The position numbers and the translations under genes are program-made. A stretch of DNA of 64,000 nucleotides, taken from the NCBI RefSeq assembly GCF_000718095.1, contig NZ_JOEI01000002.1:248001-312000 (forward strand), written 5' to 3'. Under the pieces are notes generated by a model that was given only the letters and a program-made list of their open reading frames with translations, ran no database searches and was not told where the DNA came from. The DNA is from Streptomyces scopuliridis RB72. GTDB taxonomy: Bacteria > Actinomycetota > Actinomycetes > Streptomycetales > Streptomycetaceae. This document shows, piece by piece, positions 26,827-34,955 of this stretch. Each line of letters starts with the position of its first letter. Within the stretch, counting starts at the first letter, position 1.

Positions 26827-26945
26827 CCCTTCGGTTGTCTCCGGGCCGCGTTTGTCTCCGGCGCGGGGCCCGGGTGTGCCGGGCCCCGCGCCGAGCCCGA
26901 GGCGGTCCGTCGCACGGAGTGAGATCAGACCTCGACCACGGGGCT

Positions 26946-27161
26946 TCAGACGGTGACCTGGTCCCACACCTCGGCCGGGCCACAGGCCTCGTGTGCGTCC
27001 CAGACCTGGATCAGGTCCCAGACGGTGAGCTCGTCCCAAACCCGCAGCTCGTCCCAAACCCGCAGCTCGTCCCAGACCTTCAGCTCGTCCCAGACCTTCA
27101 ACTGGTCCCAGACCTCAAGCCGGTCCCAGACCGGACGTGCTGTGATGTGCTTGTCGTGCAT
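26946..27161 (-). CDS. VWD-repeat peptide (candidate multi-core RiPP precursor)
   Basis: 71 residues; ATG at 27161 with AAGGA six bases upstream. A ten-residue leader (MHDKHITARP) is followed by seven consecutive six-residue units of the form VWDxLx (VWDRLE, VWDQLK, VWDELK, VWDELR twice, VWDELT, VWDLIQ). A VWD with a longer spacer containing the only cysteine (AHEACGPAE) and a final VWDQVTV end the protein, giving nine VWD motifs. It matches no protein family I recognise. The tandem invariant core with variable charged positions looks like a multi-core ribosomal peptide precursor. Downstream, in the same direction, are a GNAT transferase, a globin and an indole/aryl-type flavin monooxygenase. 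No YcaO, lanthipeptide, radical-SAM or protease gene is in view. Precursor status is inferred; a structural or carrier-peptide role is possible. Confidence 0.7.
   Translation of the reverse strand: MHDKHITARPVWDRLEVWDQLKVWDELKVWDELRVWDELRVWDELTVWDLIQVWDAHEACGPAEVWDQVTV
27006..27131 (-). repeat. Seven tandem 18-bp units encoding VWDxLx
   Basis: In-frame direct repeats on the reverse strand. GT(C/T)TGGGAC is invariant apart from the valine third base, while codons four to six vary. Synonymous drift shows the repeats are not all recent copies, and the strict conservation of VWD implies selection at the protein level. Confidence 0.9.
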
Positions 27162-27492
27162 GTCGTGTCCTTCCGAAGAGTGCGGTAGTCCGGACCACCC
27201 AGGAATCACCGCCTCACCGTCGGCCGGTGGGCACATGCGGTAGCCGCTCGGGCAGCGAAGCCGCTCGCGAGGAGATGAGCCATTCCTGGCCATGTCCGGT
27301 GAGGGCTTCGCTTCCGCCCCCGGTTCGGTGAGTGTCGCAGAGGGGTCCGACACACGTCTTCTCCCAGGTTGCTCGGACGACGAGCCGGGTGCGGCCGCCA
27401 GGGACGGCCGGAAAACCGCAGGCGGAAGGGGCGGAGCCCGGTACCGCGAAGCCCTGGCGAGGGGCGGGGCGCCGGCCACGACGCGTGGGACG
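27162..27492. other. Intergenic region upstream of the peptide gene
   Basis: 331 bp between the ketosynthase stop and the peptide start. The peptide frame stays open through it to 27479, but that extension is Arg/Pro/Gly-rich, lacks a ribosome site and looks non-coding. The region probably holds the peptide promoter, so the peptide operon may be transcribed apart from the ketosynthase set. No strong hairpin or operator was identified. Confidence 0.5.
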
Positions 27493-28734
27493 TCAGGCCG
27501 CTCCGGCTCCGAAGGCGAGGACGACGTTGTGGCCTCCGAAGGCGAACGAGTTGGAGAGGGCGGTGGTGAGCCGAGCCTCTCTCGGTTCCGCGCCGACCAC
27601 GTCGAGGCCGAGTTCGGGGTCCACCACGTCCAGGTTGACGGTCGGTGGCACGAGTCCGTGCAGAAGGGCCTCCACGCACACCACCGCCTCCACGGCGCCG
27701 GCCGCTCCCAGGCTGTGGCCGGTCATCGACTTGGTCGAGGAGACCGGTGTCCGTCCGGCGGCCTCCCCCAGGACGGTCCGCAGCGCCCTCGCCTCCGAGG
27801 CGTCGTTGTACCGCGTCCCCGTGCCGTGCGCGTTGACGTACGAGATGTCGGAGGCCGACCAGCCGGCCGACCGCAGGGCCTCGCGCATCGCACGCGCGGC
27901 CCCCGCCCCCTCCGGGTGCGGGCTGGTCACGTGATAGGCGTCGGACGAACGTCCGTATCCGCTCAGTGTGGCGAGCACGTCGGCTCCCCGGGCACGCGCG
28001 TGCTCCTCCGATTCGAGGACCAGCACGGCCGCTCCCTCCGCGAGCACGAAGCCCGCCCGGTCGGCGCTGAACGGACGACTGGCGTGCTCGGGCTCCTCGT
28101 TGAGCGTGGACAGCGCCTTCGTCCTGGCGAAACCGGAGACCAGCAGGGGGGTGACCGGAGCTTCGGTACCACCGGCCAGGACCACGTCGGCCTCACCGGA
28201 GACGATCATCTGGTGGGCGCCGCTCAAAGCCTCGCCACCGGACGCGCAGGCCGTCCCCACGGAAGTACTGGGGCCGGTGATGCCGTGCGCGAGGGCGATG
28301 TGGGAGGCGGCGCTGTTGGACATCGACATGACCACGGACCGCGCCCCGATCCTGTTCGGTCCCGCCGTCTCCAGCAGCCGGGCGTTCGTCTCCCAGCTGC
28401 TCGCTCCGCCCGCGCCCGTCCCCAGCACCACGCCCACGCGGTCCCGGTTCTCTTCCGAGAGGTCCAGCGAGGCGTCCTCCAGGGCGAGCCGGGCCGCCGC
28501 GAGCGCGAGTTGGGTGCACCGGTCGGTGGACAGCTCCTCGCGCCGGCCCGGGGCGAGATGGCCGGGGAGGTCCACCTCTCCGGCGATGCGTACCGGGAGT
28601 CCGGTCGCGTCGAACCGGGTGATGGAACGAATGCCACTGACCCCTTTGAGCTGGGCCTGCCAGAACTCGTGCCGGCCGACGCCGATCGGTGTGACCGGCC
28701 CGAGGCCGGTCACGACCACCCGCCGCCCGCTCAT
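27493..28734 (-). CDS. Discrete beta-ketoacyl-ACP synthase II (FabF-like)
   Basis: 413 residues, stand-alone. It begins MSGRRVVVTGLGPVTPIGVG as FabF proteins do. The nucleophile is in SVGTACASGGEAL (about residue 160), with catalytic histidines in NAHGTGTRYND and STKSMTGHSLGAAGA. It condenses malonyl-ACP with an acyl chain. Its ATG overlaps the ACP stop, so it probably acts on that ACP to extend or supply a dedicated acyl chain for the PigE/PigD-like enzymes encoded upstream. Confidence 0.9.
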   Translation of the reverse strand: MSGRRVVVTGLGPVTPIGVGRHEFWQAQLKGVSGIRSITRFDATGLPVRIAGEVDLPGHLAPGRREELSTDRCTQLALAAARLALEDASLDLSEENRDRVGVVLGTGAGGASSWETNARLLETAGPNRIGARSVVMSMSNSAASHIALAHGITGPSTSVGTACASGGEALSGAHQMIVSGEADVVLAGGTEAPVTPLLVSGFARTKALSTLNEEPEHASRPFSADRAGFVLAEGAAVLVLESEEHARARGADVLATLSGYGRSSDAYHVTSPHPEGAGAARAMREALRSAGWSASDISYVNAHGTGTRYNDASEARALRTVLGEAAGRTPVSSTKSMTGHSLGAAGAVEAVVCVEALLHGLVPPTVNLDVVDPELGLDVVGAEPREARLTTALSNSFAFGGHNVVLAFGAGAA

Positions 28735-29009
28735 GCCTCCTCTCCGGTCCCGTGTGCGGAGAGGTAGTCGATGACGTCGCCGATCGTGGTCATCGCGAGG
28801 GCCGTCTCGTCCTCGACGGGTGCACCGGTCTCGGCTTCCACGATCGTGAGCAGTTCCACCATGTCGAGAGAGTCGAGGCCCAGGTCCTCCTTGAACGTGG
28901 CGTCCAGGCTGATCTCTTCGGGGAGAAGGCCGAGCTTCTCCTCCAGCATGGCTGTCAGCCGCTCCAGGATCGCGCCGGCAGAAGTGACTCCTGTTTTCAC
29001 GGTCATCAT
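28731..29009 (-). CDS. Discrete acyl carrier protein
   Basis: 92 residues, acidic, with the phosphopantetheine serine in DLGLDSLDMVELL (about residue 46). Four helices of the standard ACP fold can be traced. The start overlaps the aminotransferase stop and the stop overlaps the ketosynthase start. This four-gene coupling (ThDP enzyme, reductase-aminotransferase, ACP, ketosynthase) means the acyl substrate is probably handled on this ACP. Other possible acyl acceptors or donors are the GNAT enzyme and the PKS. Confidence 0.92.
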   Translation of the reverse strand: MMTVKTGVTSAGAILERLTAMLEEKLGLLPEEISLDATFKEDLGLDSLDMVELLTIVEAETGAPVEDETALAMTTIGDVIDYLSAHGTGEEA

Positions 29010-31537
29010 CCTTCGTCGAGGGTCGGGGTCCCCGCCGTCCGGACGCCGATGACGTCCGCGTGCAGGGCGAGGTCGTGGCAGACCGCACCGACCGCCGTGA
29101 CGAACCGGTCGGCCTGTTCGGTGGTCAGCGACAGTGGGGGCTGGATGCGCAGCACTCTGTTGCGGTTCGCCGTGACGAACGTGAGAATCCGGTGATCACG
29201 AGCGAGCTGCCCGGCGAAGCGCAGGCACATCAAGTCGCCCAGCGAGGACTCCAGGGCCTTGCCCGCCCGGCTCATCGCCGTGCGCACGTCGTCGGGCAGC
29301 CAGTCGACGAGGGTGTGCAGGTCACCGGGCAGCCGGGTGAGGATCTCGTCGGCCATGGCGCCCGCGGCGCCGGAGAAGTCGCCGTCGAGCTCAATGGCGT
29401 TCATCAGGCCGATGCCGCGCACCTCGCGGATGAATCCGTACGGTTCGCAGACCGCGCGCAGGGAGGTACGCAGATACGTCCCGGTGTCGCGGGCCCGCTC
29501 GGGCAGCTTCTCCCCCTCCAGGACGTCCAGCGTGGCGAGGGCCGCGGCGGCCGCGAGGTTGCCGCCGCCGAAGGTGGACGAGTGGAGCATGGCCCGGTCG
29601 CTGCTGCCGTAGGCGGCGTCCCAGAGACCGGCCCGGACCAGGGTGGCGGCGATCGGGACGAGTCCGCCGGAAAGAGACTTCGCCAGGCAGACGACGTCGG
29701 GCCGCAGGCCGTCGTGCTCGGCGGCGAACATGGCGCCGGTCCGGCCCAGACCCGTCTGGATCTCGTCGAGGACGAAGACGGCCCCGGCCCGGGCGCACAG
29801 ACGTTGGGCTTCCAGCAGATAGCCCGGTGGCGGCAGCACGACGCCGCCTTCGCCCTGCACCGGTTCGACGATGAACGCCGCGGCGCCCTCGATGACGGCA
29901 GCGAGCGCGTCGGCGTCCCCGTACGGGACACCGACGACATCGCCCACCAGGGGGGCGAACGGGGCGCGGTGCGTGTCCCGCCCGGTGACGGACAGGGCGC
30001 CCAGTGTCTTGCCGTGGTAGCTGTTGTCGGCATGGACCAGCCGGGTGCGGCCGGTGGCCGCGCGGGCGACCTTCAACGCGGCTTCGACCGCTTCCGTGCC
30101 GGAGTTGCTGAAGAAGACACGTTCCAGCCCGCCCGGTGACACCGCGCTGAGCCGCTCCGCCAGTTCGGCCGTCTGCACCGGCATGGAGATGTACTGGGCG
30201 AAGGTGGGCGCGCCCAGGTCCAGGAAGTCGCGCAGCCGGGCGACCACGTCCGGATGGTTGTGGCCCAGGCCAAGAGCGCCGTAGCCGGCGACGAAGTCCA
30301 GATACTCGACCCCGTCGGCGGTGGTAAGCACGCACCCCTCGGCCCGGGTGAACACCCGGTCCATGCCGTGGGCGGCGAACAGCCTCGCCATCGGTGGGTT
30401 GACGTGGTCACGGAAGCGCCGCCTGGTCACCGCGGTGATGTCCTGTCGCGGCGGGGCGGGCCGGGACCGCGGCCTGTGGTGAACGTCCAGCCGGGCGATG
30501 TCGTCGTCGGCGAGGACGCGCCCGAAGGAGGCGAGCGGCTTCGGCAGGAAGCCGTGCCGCGCCGCGAGCGCGCCGACCCGCCGCACCCCCTCCACATCGA
30601 TCCGGCGGCCGAGTGACCAGCACTCGGCGCGGCCCTCCAAGGCCAGCACGATGGTCTCCGCGAGGCAGCCATTGAGTTGCTGAGTGGGCCCCGGCAGGCC
30701 GCCGTCACCGACCACGACCGCCTCGACCGCGCTGACGAGCCCGCCGTCGACGACGAGCACGTCCCGGCCCGTCGGCGCCGACGGCGCGTCCCGCGGCAGG
30801 GCGACATCCACGACCACGGACCCGGGATGCAGGCGGCCGGTGTCGATGACGCCACCGGACGAGGACGCGGCCACGTACAGACGAGGGGTCGCGTAGCACT
30901 CCGAGACGTGCTCGCGCAGGGTCACTCGCGCGTGGTCGGCCGGATCGAGATAACTGAGCAGAGCGGAACGGGAACGGCGGCTGCGGCGGGTCACCAGCTC
31001 CAGCCGGAACCCGTCGGCGAGCAGCAGTCGGGCGACGGCGAGCGCGATCGAGCCGGGATAGCCGACGACCACGACCGGGGTGTCCTCGGCCGGCAGTGCG
31101 AGGAGCCGCGCACAGGCGAGGAGGGACTCGTGAGCGGCATAGGTGGTGAGGGAGTTGCCGCTGGTCACGGGGACGTCCACATGAGCCGCCGTCCAGAGTC
31201 CGCGGTCGCCGACGATCGAGGTGGCACCGCCGAGGCCGACGATGTCCGCACCCGCGTCCCGCAGTGCCTCCACCTCATCGGCCACCATCTCCCGGGCGGC
31301 GGTGGGACGCCGCAGGATCTGTTCCGCGGTGTGGGCGAGACTGCGGATCTCGCCGTCGCACCGGCTGCCGGTGAGCGAGGTGACGGAGCCGAGCATCGGC
31401 AGTGGGACGTGGAGACGAGGGCCGGTGGCGCGTACGGTGCCCCGGTGATCGTCCAGCAGCCGGCCGAAGAGATCGAGGCCGCGTATCTGATTGCGGTGGG
31501 CCGGGCTGACTGCGTGGGCCAGGAAGCCGAACTTCAC
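29006..31537 (-). CDS. PigE-like thioester reductase-aminotransferase fusion
   Basis: 843 residues, close to PigE of the prodigiosin pathway (~850). Residues ~1-350 resemble acyl-ACP reductases: TSGNSLTTYAAHESLLACARLL, a nucleotide loop VVVVGYPGSIALAVARLL, and the candidate catalytic cysteine in LNGCLAETIVLALEG (about residue 291). Residues ~390-843 are a class III PLP aminotransferase: HADNSYHGKTLGALSVTG, FIVEPVQGEGGVVLPP, VLDEIQTGLGRTG, and the Schiff-base lysine in CLAKSLSGG (about residue 619). In prodigiosin synthesis PigE converts the PigD product to an amine that cyclises to 2-methyl-3-alkylpyrroline. Here it would reduce an ACP-bound thioester to an aldehyde and aminate it. It lies 47 bp after the PigD-like gene. 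Confidence 0.82.
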   Translation of the reverse strand: MKFGFLAHAVSPAHRNQIRGLDLFGRLLDDHRGTVRATGPRLHVPLPMLGSVTSLTGSRCDGEIRSLAHTAEQILRRPTAAREMVADEVEALRDAGADIVGLGGATSIVGDRGLWTAAHVDVPVTSGNSLTTYAAHESLLACARLLALPAEDTPVVVVGYPGSIALAVARLLLADGFRLELVTRRSRRSRSALLSYLDPADHARVTLREHVSECYATPRLYVAASSSGGVIDTGRLHPGSVVVDVALPRDAPSAPTGRDVLVVDGGLVSAVEAVVVGDGGLPGPTQQLNGCLAETIVLALEGRAECWSLGRRIDVEGVRRVGALAARHGFLPKPLASFGRVLADDDIARLDVHHRPRSRPAPPRQDITAVTRRRFRDHVNPPMARLFAAHGMDRVFTRAEGCVLTTADGVEYLDFVAGYGALGLGHNHPDVVARLRDFLDLGAPTFAQYISMPVQTAELAERLSAVSPGGLERVFFSNSGTEAVEAALKVARAATGRTRLVHADNSYHGKTLGALSVTGRDTHRAPFAPLVGDVVGVPYGDADALAAVIEGAAAFIVEPVQGEGGVVLPPPGYLLEAQRLCARAGAVFVLDEIQTGLGRTGAMFAAEHDGLRPDVVCLAKSLSGGLVPIAATLVRAGLWDAAYGSSDRAMLHSSTFGGGNLAAAAALATLDVLEGEKLPERARDTGTYLRTSLRAVCEPYGFIREVRGIGLMNAIELDGDFSGAAGAMADEILTRLPGDLHTLVDWLPDDVRTAMSRAGKALESSLGDLMCLRFAGQLARDHRILTFVTANRNRVLRIQPPLSLTTEQADRFVTAVGAVCHDLALHADVIGVRTAGTPTLDEG

Positions 31538-31584
31538 CGGAGCTCTCCTTCAGTGTGAGCGGGCACGTGCGCCGGGGGCGTACG

Positions 31585-34140
31585 TCAGCGTCCGGGACGA
31601 ATGCGGGCCGGCGCGGCGGGCCGGCGGGCCATGTCGAAGGTCAGCTCGGGAAGCCGGTCGCGCTGCCAGCCCAGGGAGGACAGCAGACTCAGCCCGTCTC
31701 CCTCGTTGTTGTGGGCCATCGGCACGGAGTAGAGGTCGACGGTGGACGGCCGGCGCAGCCGGTCCACGAGTTCGCCGGGGTTCACGTCGGTGAGGTGACG
31801 ATGGCTGACGGTCAGCTCCCCGAAGGTGCGCTCCCATTCGTCTTCCAAGAGGTGCAGCACCTGCGTCTGGCGGCCCGCCTCGCCGCCCCGACGGCCCTCC
31901 CGGTAGGTGCGGATCACGGAGTGCCCGCCGTCGATGAGCCGGAAGATACTCAGATTCCCGGCGATCCGGTGTCCGTTGACGGTCACCTCCTGCACCAGCG
32001 TGGGCACGATGTCGGGCACCATGGCGGCGGCTCCGTCCCCCACGAAGGCAAGGACGTTGGCGTCCCGGGTCAGGGCCACCGCGGGCACCGCCTGGAGGGC
32101 GTCGCCCATCAGGGCCCGTCCGTACCAGCCGGAGAATCCCGGCCCGGTGCGCGGCAGGTTACGGATGGCGGAGAGCCCGCCCCGCCCGACGTCGAAGACG
32201 CCGGTGTAGGTGTACCCGTGGGTGGTGATCAGGGTGTCGAGGACCGAACCGAGGCGGTCGAAGAAGTAGTTGGGGCTCATCGGGGCCAAGGGCAAGGTGT
32301 GCACGATGTCGGAGGCGCTGTCCCGGCTCTCCCCGATGGCGCGGACCCGCCGCGACCTCAGCGGTTCGGCGACATCGAGCCGCCGGTGCAGCTCGCGCAG
32401 GAACTCCACTCCGTCGCACCTCAGCCGGTGGTCGGCGAATGGCGCCAGATGCTCTTCCTCCCGCGTGACCTGCACGATGCGCAGCGAGCGGGCGAGTGCC
32501 CGGGGGGAGAAAGGCGTCGCGGCCTCCGCGATCCGGCTCTTGAGGAAGAACAGGCACTGTTCGTCCCGCGGCCGGAGCCGCCCGCCGTGGTGCAGGAAGT
32601 CGTGGATACGGTCCGAGTAGCCGTAGACGCCGAGTGTGCCGAGGTACTCCGGTACGACTCCGCCGTCCCGGTAGCGGGCGACCGAGCCGGGGCGGGTGAG
32701 CGAGTCGGCGAGGGCGATCCCGGCCCGGGCCGCGATGTCGTGGACGAGATCGCGCTCCTCGGTGCCGAGCCTGCCGCACTGCCACAGAAGCCTGTCCGGA
32801 CCGTGGTTCACGATCTCCATGACGGGAGCGATGGCGTCCTCGTGGACGGTGAGCCGTGCGCGGGGCCCGGTTTCCCGTGCGGGCCGGGAGGCCGGCGCGG
32901 CACCGGACCCGGCACGGTGCCGCGCGGATGCCGTCCGCGCCGCGACCGCCGTGGTGCGCAGCACCTCGGGCGTGGCCAGCAGCACGACCGGGCCGCGGCC
33001 GGCCTCGTAGGCCGTGAACGCCTCGCTCAGCCGGTCCGTCAGCTGCTCGGGGTCGTCGAGATAGAGGAACGGGACGCCCCTGGCCCGCAGTACCTCTCTG
33101 GTGTCCTCCGCGCCGTGCACGGTGCCCTGGAACGGAAACCACGCGTCCCGCGGCGAATCGGCGCAGACGATGAATCCCCGGGCACGCGCGTCCCGGAGAT
33201 TGGCCAGGGTGCCGCGGAACTCGTCGGCCATCCCGCTGGTGACCACGATCAGGAAGGGTGCCGCGTCCAACTGCCACCGGGCCAGTGCCCCGCAGGCCAG
33301 GCTGTGTTCACTCGGACCGCGCAGCACCGGGTTGCCTCCGCGCGCCGCACGCACCTCCAGGTCCGCGATCAGACCGGACACCACGGAGCCCGTGTAGTAG
33401 TGCAGGCCCCAGGCGGAACCGGCCCGCTCGTCCAGGAAACCGGCCAGCTCGTCGGAGAGCAGCGCGGGCGTGCTCGCGGCGGCACCGCGCAGAGGGGCTC
33501 CGGTGTAGCCGAGCTGCACGTAGTCGGTGAACGCGCAGACGACGTCGGCTGCCAGGACCCAGGGCAGGGCGGGCAGTTGCCGCCGGGTGTAGGGGTGCGC
33601 CAGCAGTGCGGGGCCCAGCGGCGCCTCGTCGTAGACGAAGACCGTGTAGGGACTGAACTCGCACCGCACGGTCGCGGCCGACGCCTCGCGCAGCTCGGCG
33701 AGGCCCGCGCCGAGGCCGCCGCCGTCGCCCGCCGGGGCGGCCGGTACGTCGGCGGACCCCGCGTCCACCAGGACGAGAGCCAGCACGTCGTCGCCGTCGC
33801 GCCGCTCATCAGCCGTCAGCCGCCGTAGTTCGTCCGCCGCGTCGGCGAAGCCTTCGGTGCTGACCAGACGGATCTCGGCGTCGGGCAGCGCGCCGTCCAG
33901 GAACCTGCGGGCGCGGACCAGTGCGTGGCGATAGGCGTCCGGCGCCGGTTCCGGGGAGGCCGCAGGAGGTCCAGCGGCCACGAGTTCCCGTACGGACGGT
34001 CCGGCGGCGTCCGCCGGATCCGCCGGTCCGGTCCGGCCGGCCAGGTCCGACAGCGCGGCAGCGATCGTCCCGTGGAACGCGGCACGCCCGCTCACCGCCA
34101 CGACGAGAAACCGGGGCCGTTTGTCGCTGTCGCTTCCCAC
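31585..34140 (-). CDS. PigD-like thiamine-diphosphate enzyme (Stetter-type)
   Basis: About 851 residues, the size of PigD and of the actinobacterial homologue SeAAS. The C-terminal third holds the ThDP-binding region: FVGDGAAAMVPDIV (about residue 700) with the closing Asn in RIAGNLSIFRLIDGG. The body also contains GHPTRRQL-type and SGMADEFRGTLANLRDARARGF segments of a MenD/PDC-like fold. PigD decarboxylates pyruvate and adds the acetyl unit in 1,4 fashion to an alpha,beta-unsaturated acyl group. The adjacent PigE-like gene makes this assignment much stronger. The start is uncertain: GTG at 34140 has GGGGGAG ahead of it; an ATG at 34194 adds 18 residues. Confidence 0.78.
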   Translation of the reverse strand: MGSDSDKRPRFLVVAVSGRAAFHGTIAAALSDLAGRTGPADPADAAGPSVRELVAAGPPAASPEPAPDAYRHALVRARRFLDGALPDAEIRLVSTEGFADAADELRRLTADERRDGDDVLALVLVDAGSADVPAAPAGDGGGLGAGLAELREASAATVRCEFSPYTVFVYDEAPLGPALLAHPYTRRQLPALPWVLAADVVCAFTDYVQLGYTGAPLRGAAASTPALLSDELAGFLDERAGSAWGLHYYTGSVVSGLIADLEVRAARGGNPVLRGPSEHSLACGALARWQLDAAPFLIVVTSGMADEFRGTLANLRDARARGFIVCADSPRDAWFPFQGTVHGAEDTREVLRARGVPFLYLDDPEQLTDRLSEAFTAYEAGRGPVVLLATPEVLRTTAVAARTASARHRAGSGAAPASRPARETGPRARLTVHEDAIAPVMEIVNHGPDRLLWQCGRLGTEERDLVHDIAARAGIALADSLTRPGSVARYRDGGVVPEYLGTLGVYGYSDRIHDFLHHGGRLRPRDEQCLFFLKSRIAEAATPFSPRALARSLRIVQVTREEEHLAPFADHRLRCDGVEFLRELHRRLDVAEPLRSRRVRAIGESRDSASDIVHTLPLAPMSPNYFFDRLGSVLDTLITTHGYTYTGVFDVGRGGLSAIRNLPRTGPGFSGWYGRALMGDALQAVPAVALTRDANVLAFVGDGAAAMVPDIVPTLVQEVTVNGHRIAGNLSIFRLIDGGHSVIRTYREGRRGGEAGRQTQVLHLLEDEWERTFGELTVSHRHLTDVNPGELVDRLRRPSTVDLYSVPMAHNNEGDGLSLLSSLGWQRDRLPELTFDMARRPAAPARIRPGR

Positions 34141-34235
34141 AGTCGCCACTCCCCCGTTACGCACGCATGACCCACTCCGCCCAGCAGTCTGCATCGCACG
34201 CGCTGAAGGGGATCTGCATATCCTCTGGAGAGGTG

Positions 34236-34886
34236 TCAGCCGCCCGGTCGGTCACCGCCCCTGATCAGGTGCCGGCAGAGGCCCGCGTAGACCCAGTCCT
34301 CCCACTGCTCCTGCGTCCACTCCCGCTCGGAGGCGAGCAGGTGGTACAGCTCCGGGCCCAGCAGCGCGTAGCAGATGTCGACGGCCCGCTCGGGTCCGAG
34401 CCCGTCCGGAAGCAGCCCCTCGTCCGCCAGAGCATGGACGAACTGCCGCTGCACGAGGCGCCGTTGCTCCTTGTTCGTCTGCCACATGTCCCCGCCGTCC
34501 TCCTCGGTGACAGCCGCGTTGCGCAGCACCTCCAGGAGCGGGGCCGCCTGCTCGTTGATCGCGCGGGTGACCCGCACAAGGTGCCTGAGCTGCGCACACG
34601 GGTCGTCCACGGCGAGGGCTTCGGCCACCCCGGCGTAGGACGCCCCGCCTCCGGCATTGTCGTCGCAGGGCAGATGAAGACTGATCAGGTTCTTGAGAAG
34701 CCGCTGTTTGTTCCCGAACGAGAAGTAGACCGTCTGCACGGCCACACCGGCCTCCCGGGCGATGGACGCGATGGTCGTCGCCTCGTACCCGTGCTCGGAG
34801 AAGAGCTCCATCGCGGCGTCGAGAATGCGCCGACGCGTCAACTGCGCGCGCACACGTCTGGCGTCGGGCGTTTTCGGAGTCAGCAT
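34236..34886 (-). CDS. TetR-family repressor
   Basis: 216 residues from ATG at 34886 behind GGGAGG. The N-terminal HTH is clear: RRRILDAAMELFSEHGYEATTIASIAREAGVAVQTVYFSFGNKQRLL. The C-terminal ligand pocket is variable. It is divergent from the MFS exporter gene with a 69-bp promoter gap, the standard arrangement for a repressor that senses the pathway product and derepresses export. Confidence 0.9.
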   Translation of the reverse strand: MLTPKTPDARRVRAQLTRRRILDAAMELFSEHGYEATTIASIAREAGVAVQTVYFSFGNKQRLLKNLISLHLPCDDNAGGGASYAGVAEALAVDDPCAQLRHLVRVTRAINEQAAPLLEVLRNAAVTEEDGGDMWQTNKEQRRLVQRQFVHALADEGLLPDGLGPERAVDICYALLGPELYHLLASEREWTQEQWEDWVYAGLCRHLIRGGDRPGG

Positions 34887-34904
34887 CACACCTCCCTTGC
34901 TATA

Positions 34905-34942
34905 GTCCTCGTCTAGAGTTGTCATATATTCACATCGAGGAC
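34905..34942. promoter_or_regulatory. Shared tetR/MFS promoter with inverted repeat
   Basis: GTCCTCG (34905-34911) and CGAGGAC (34936-34942) are perfect inverted arms around an A+T-rich centre containing TCTAGA and CATATATT. This is probably the operator/promoter of the divergent pair. The reverse strand also carries CAACTCTAGA, which recurs at 20250-20259. Confidence 0.5.
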
Positions 34943-34955
34943 AAGGGGTGCAAGC

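Noticed and set aside
27006..27131. CRISPR-like or satellite repeat
   Set aside because: Units are contiguous 18-mers with no spacers, and variation respects the reading frame, so this is a coding repeat.
27162..27479. N-terminal extension of the repeat peptide
   Set aside because: The frame is open only by composition, and a good ribosome site sits directly before the ATG at 27161.
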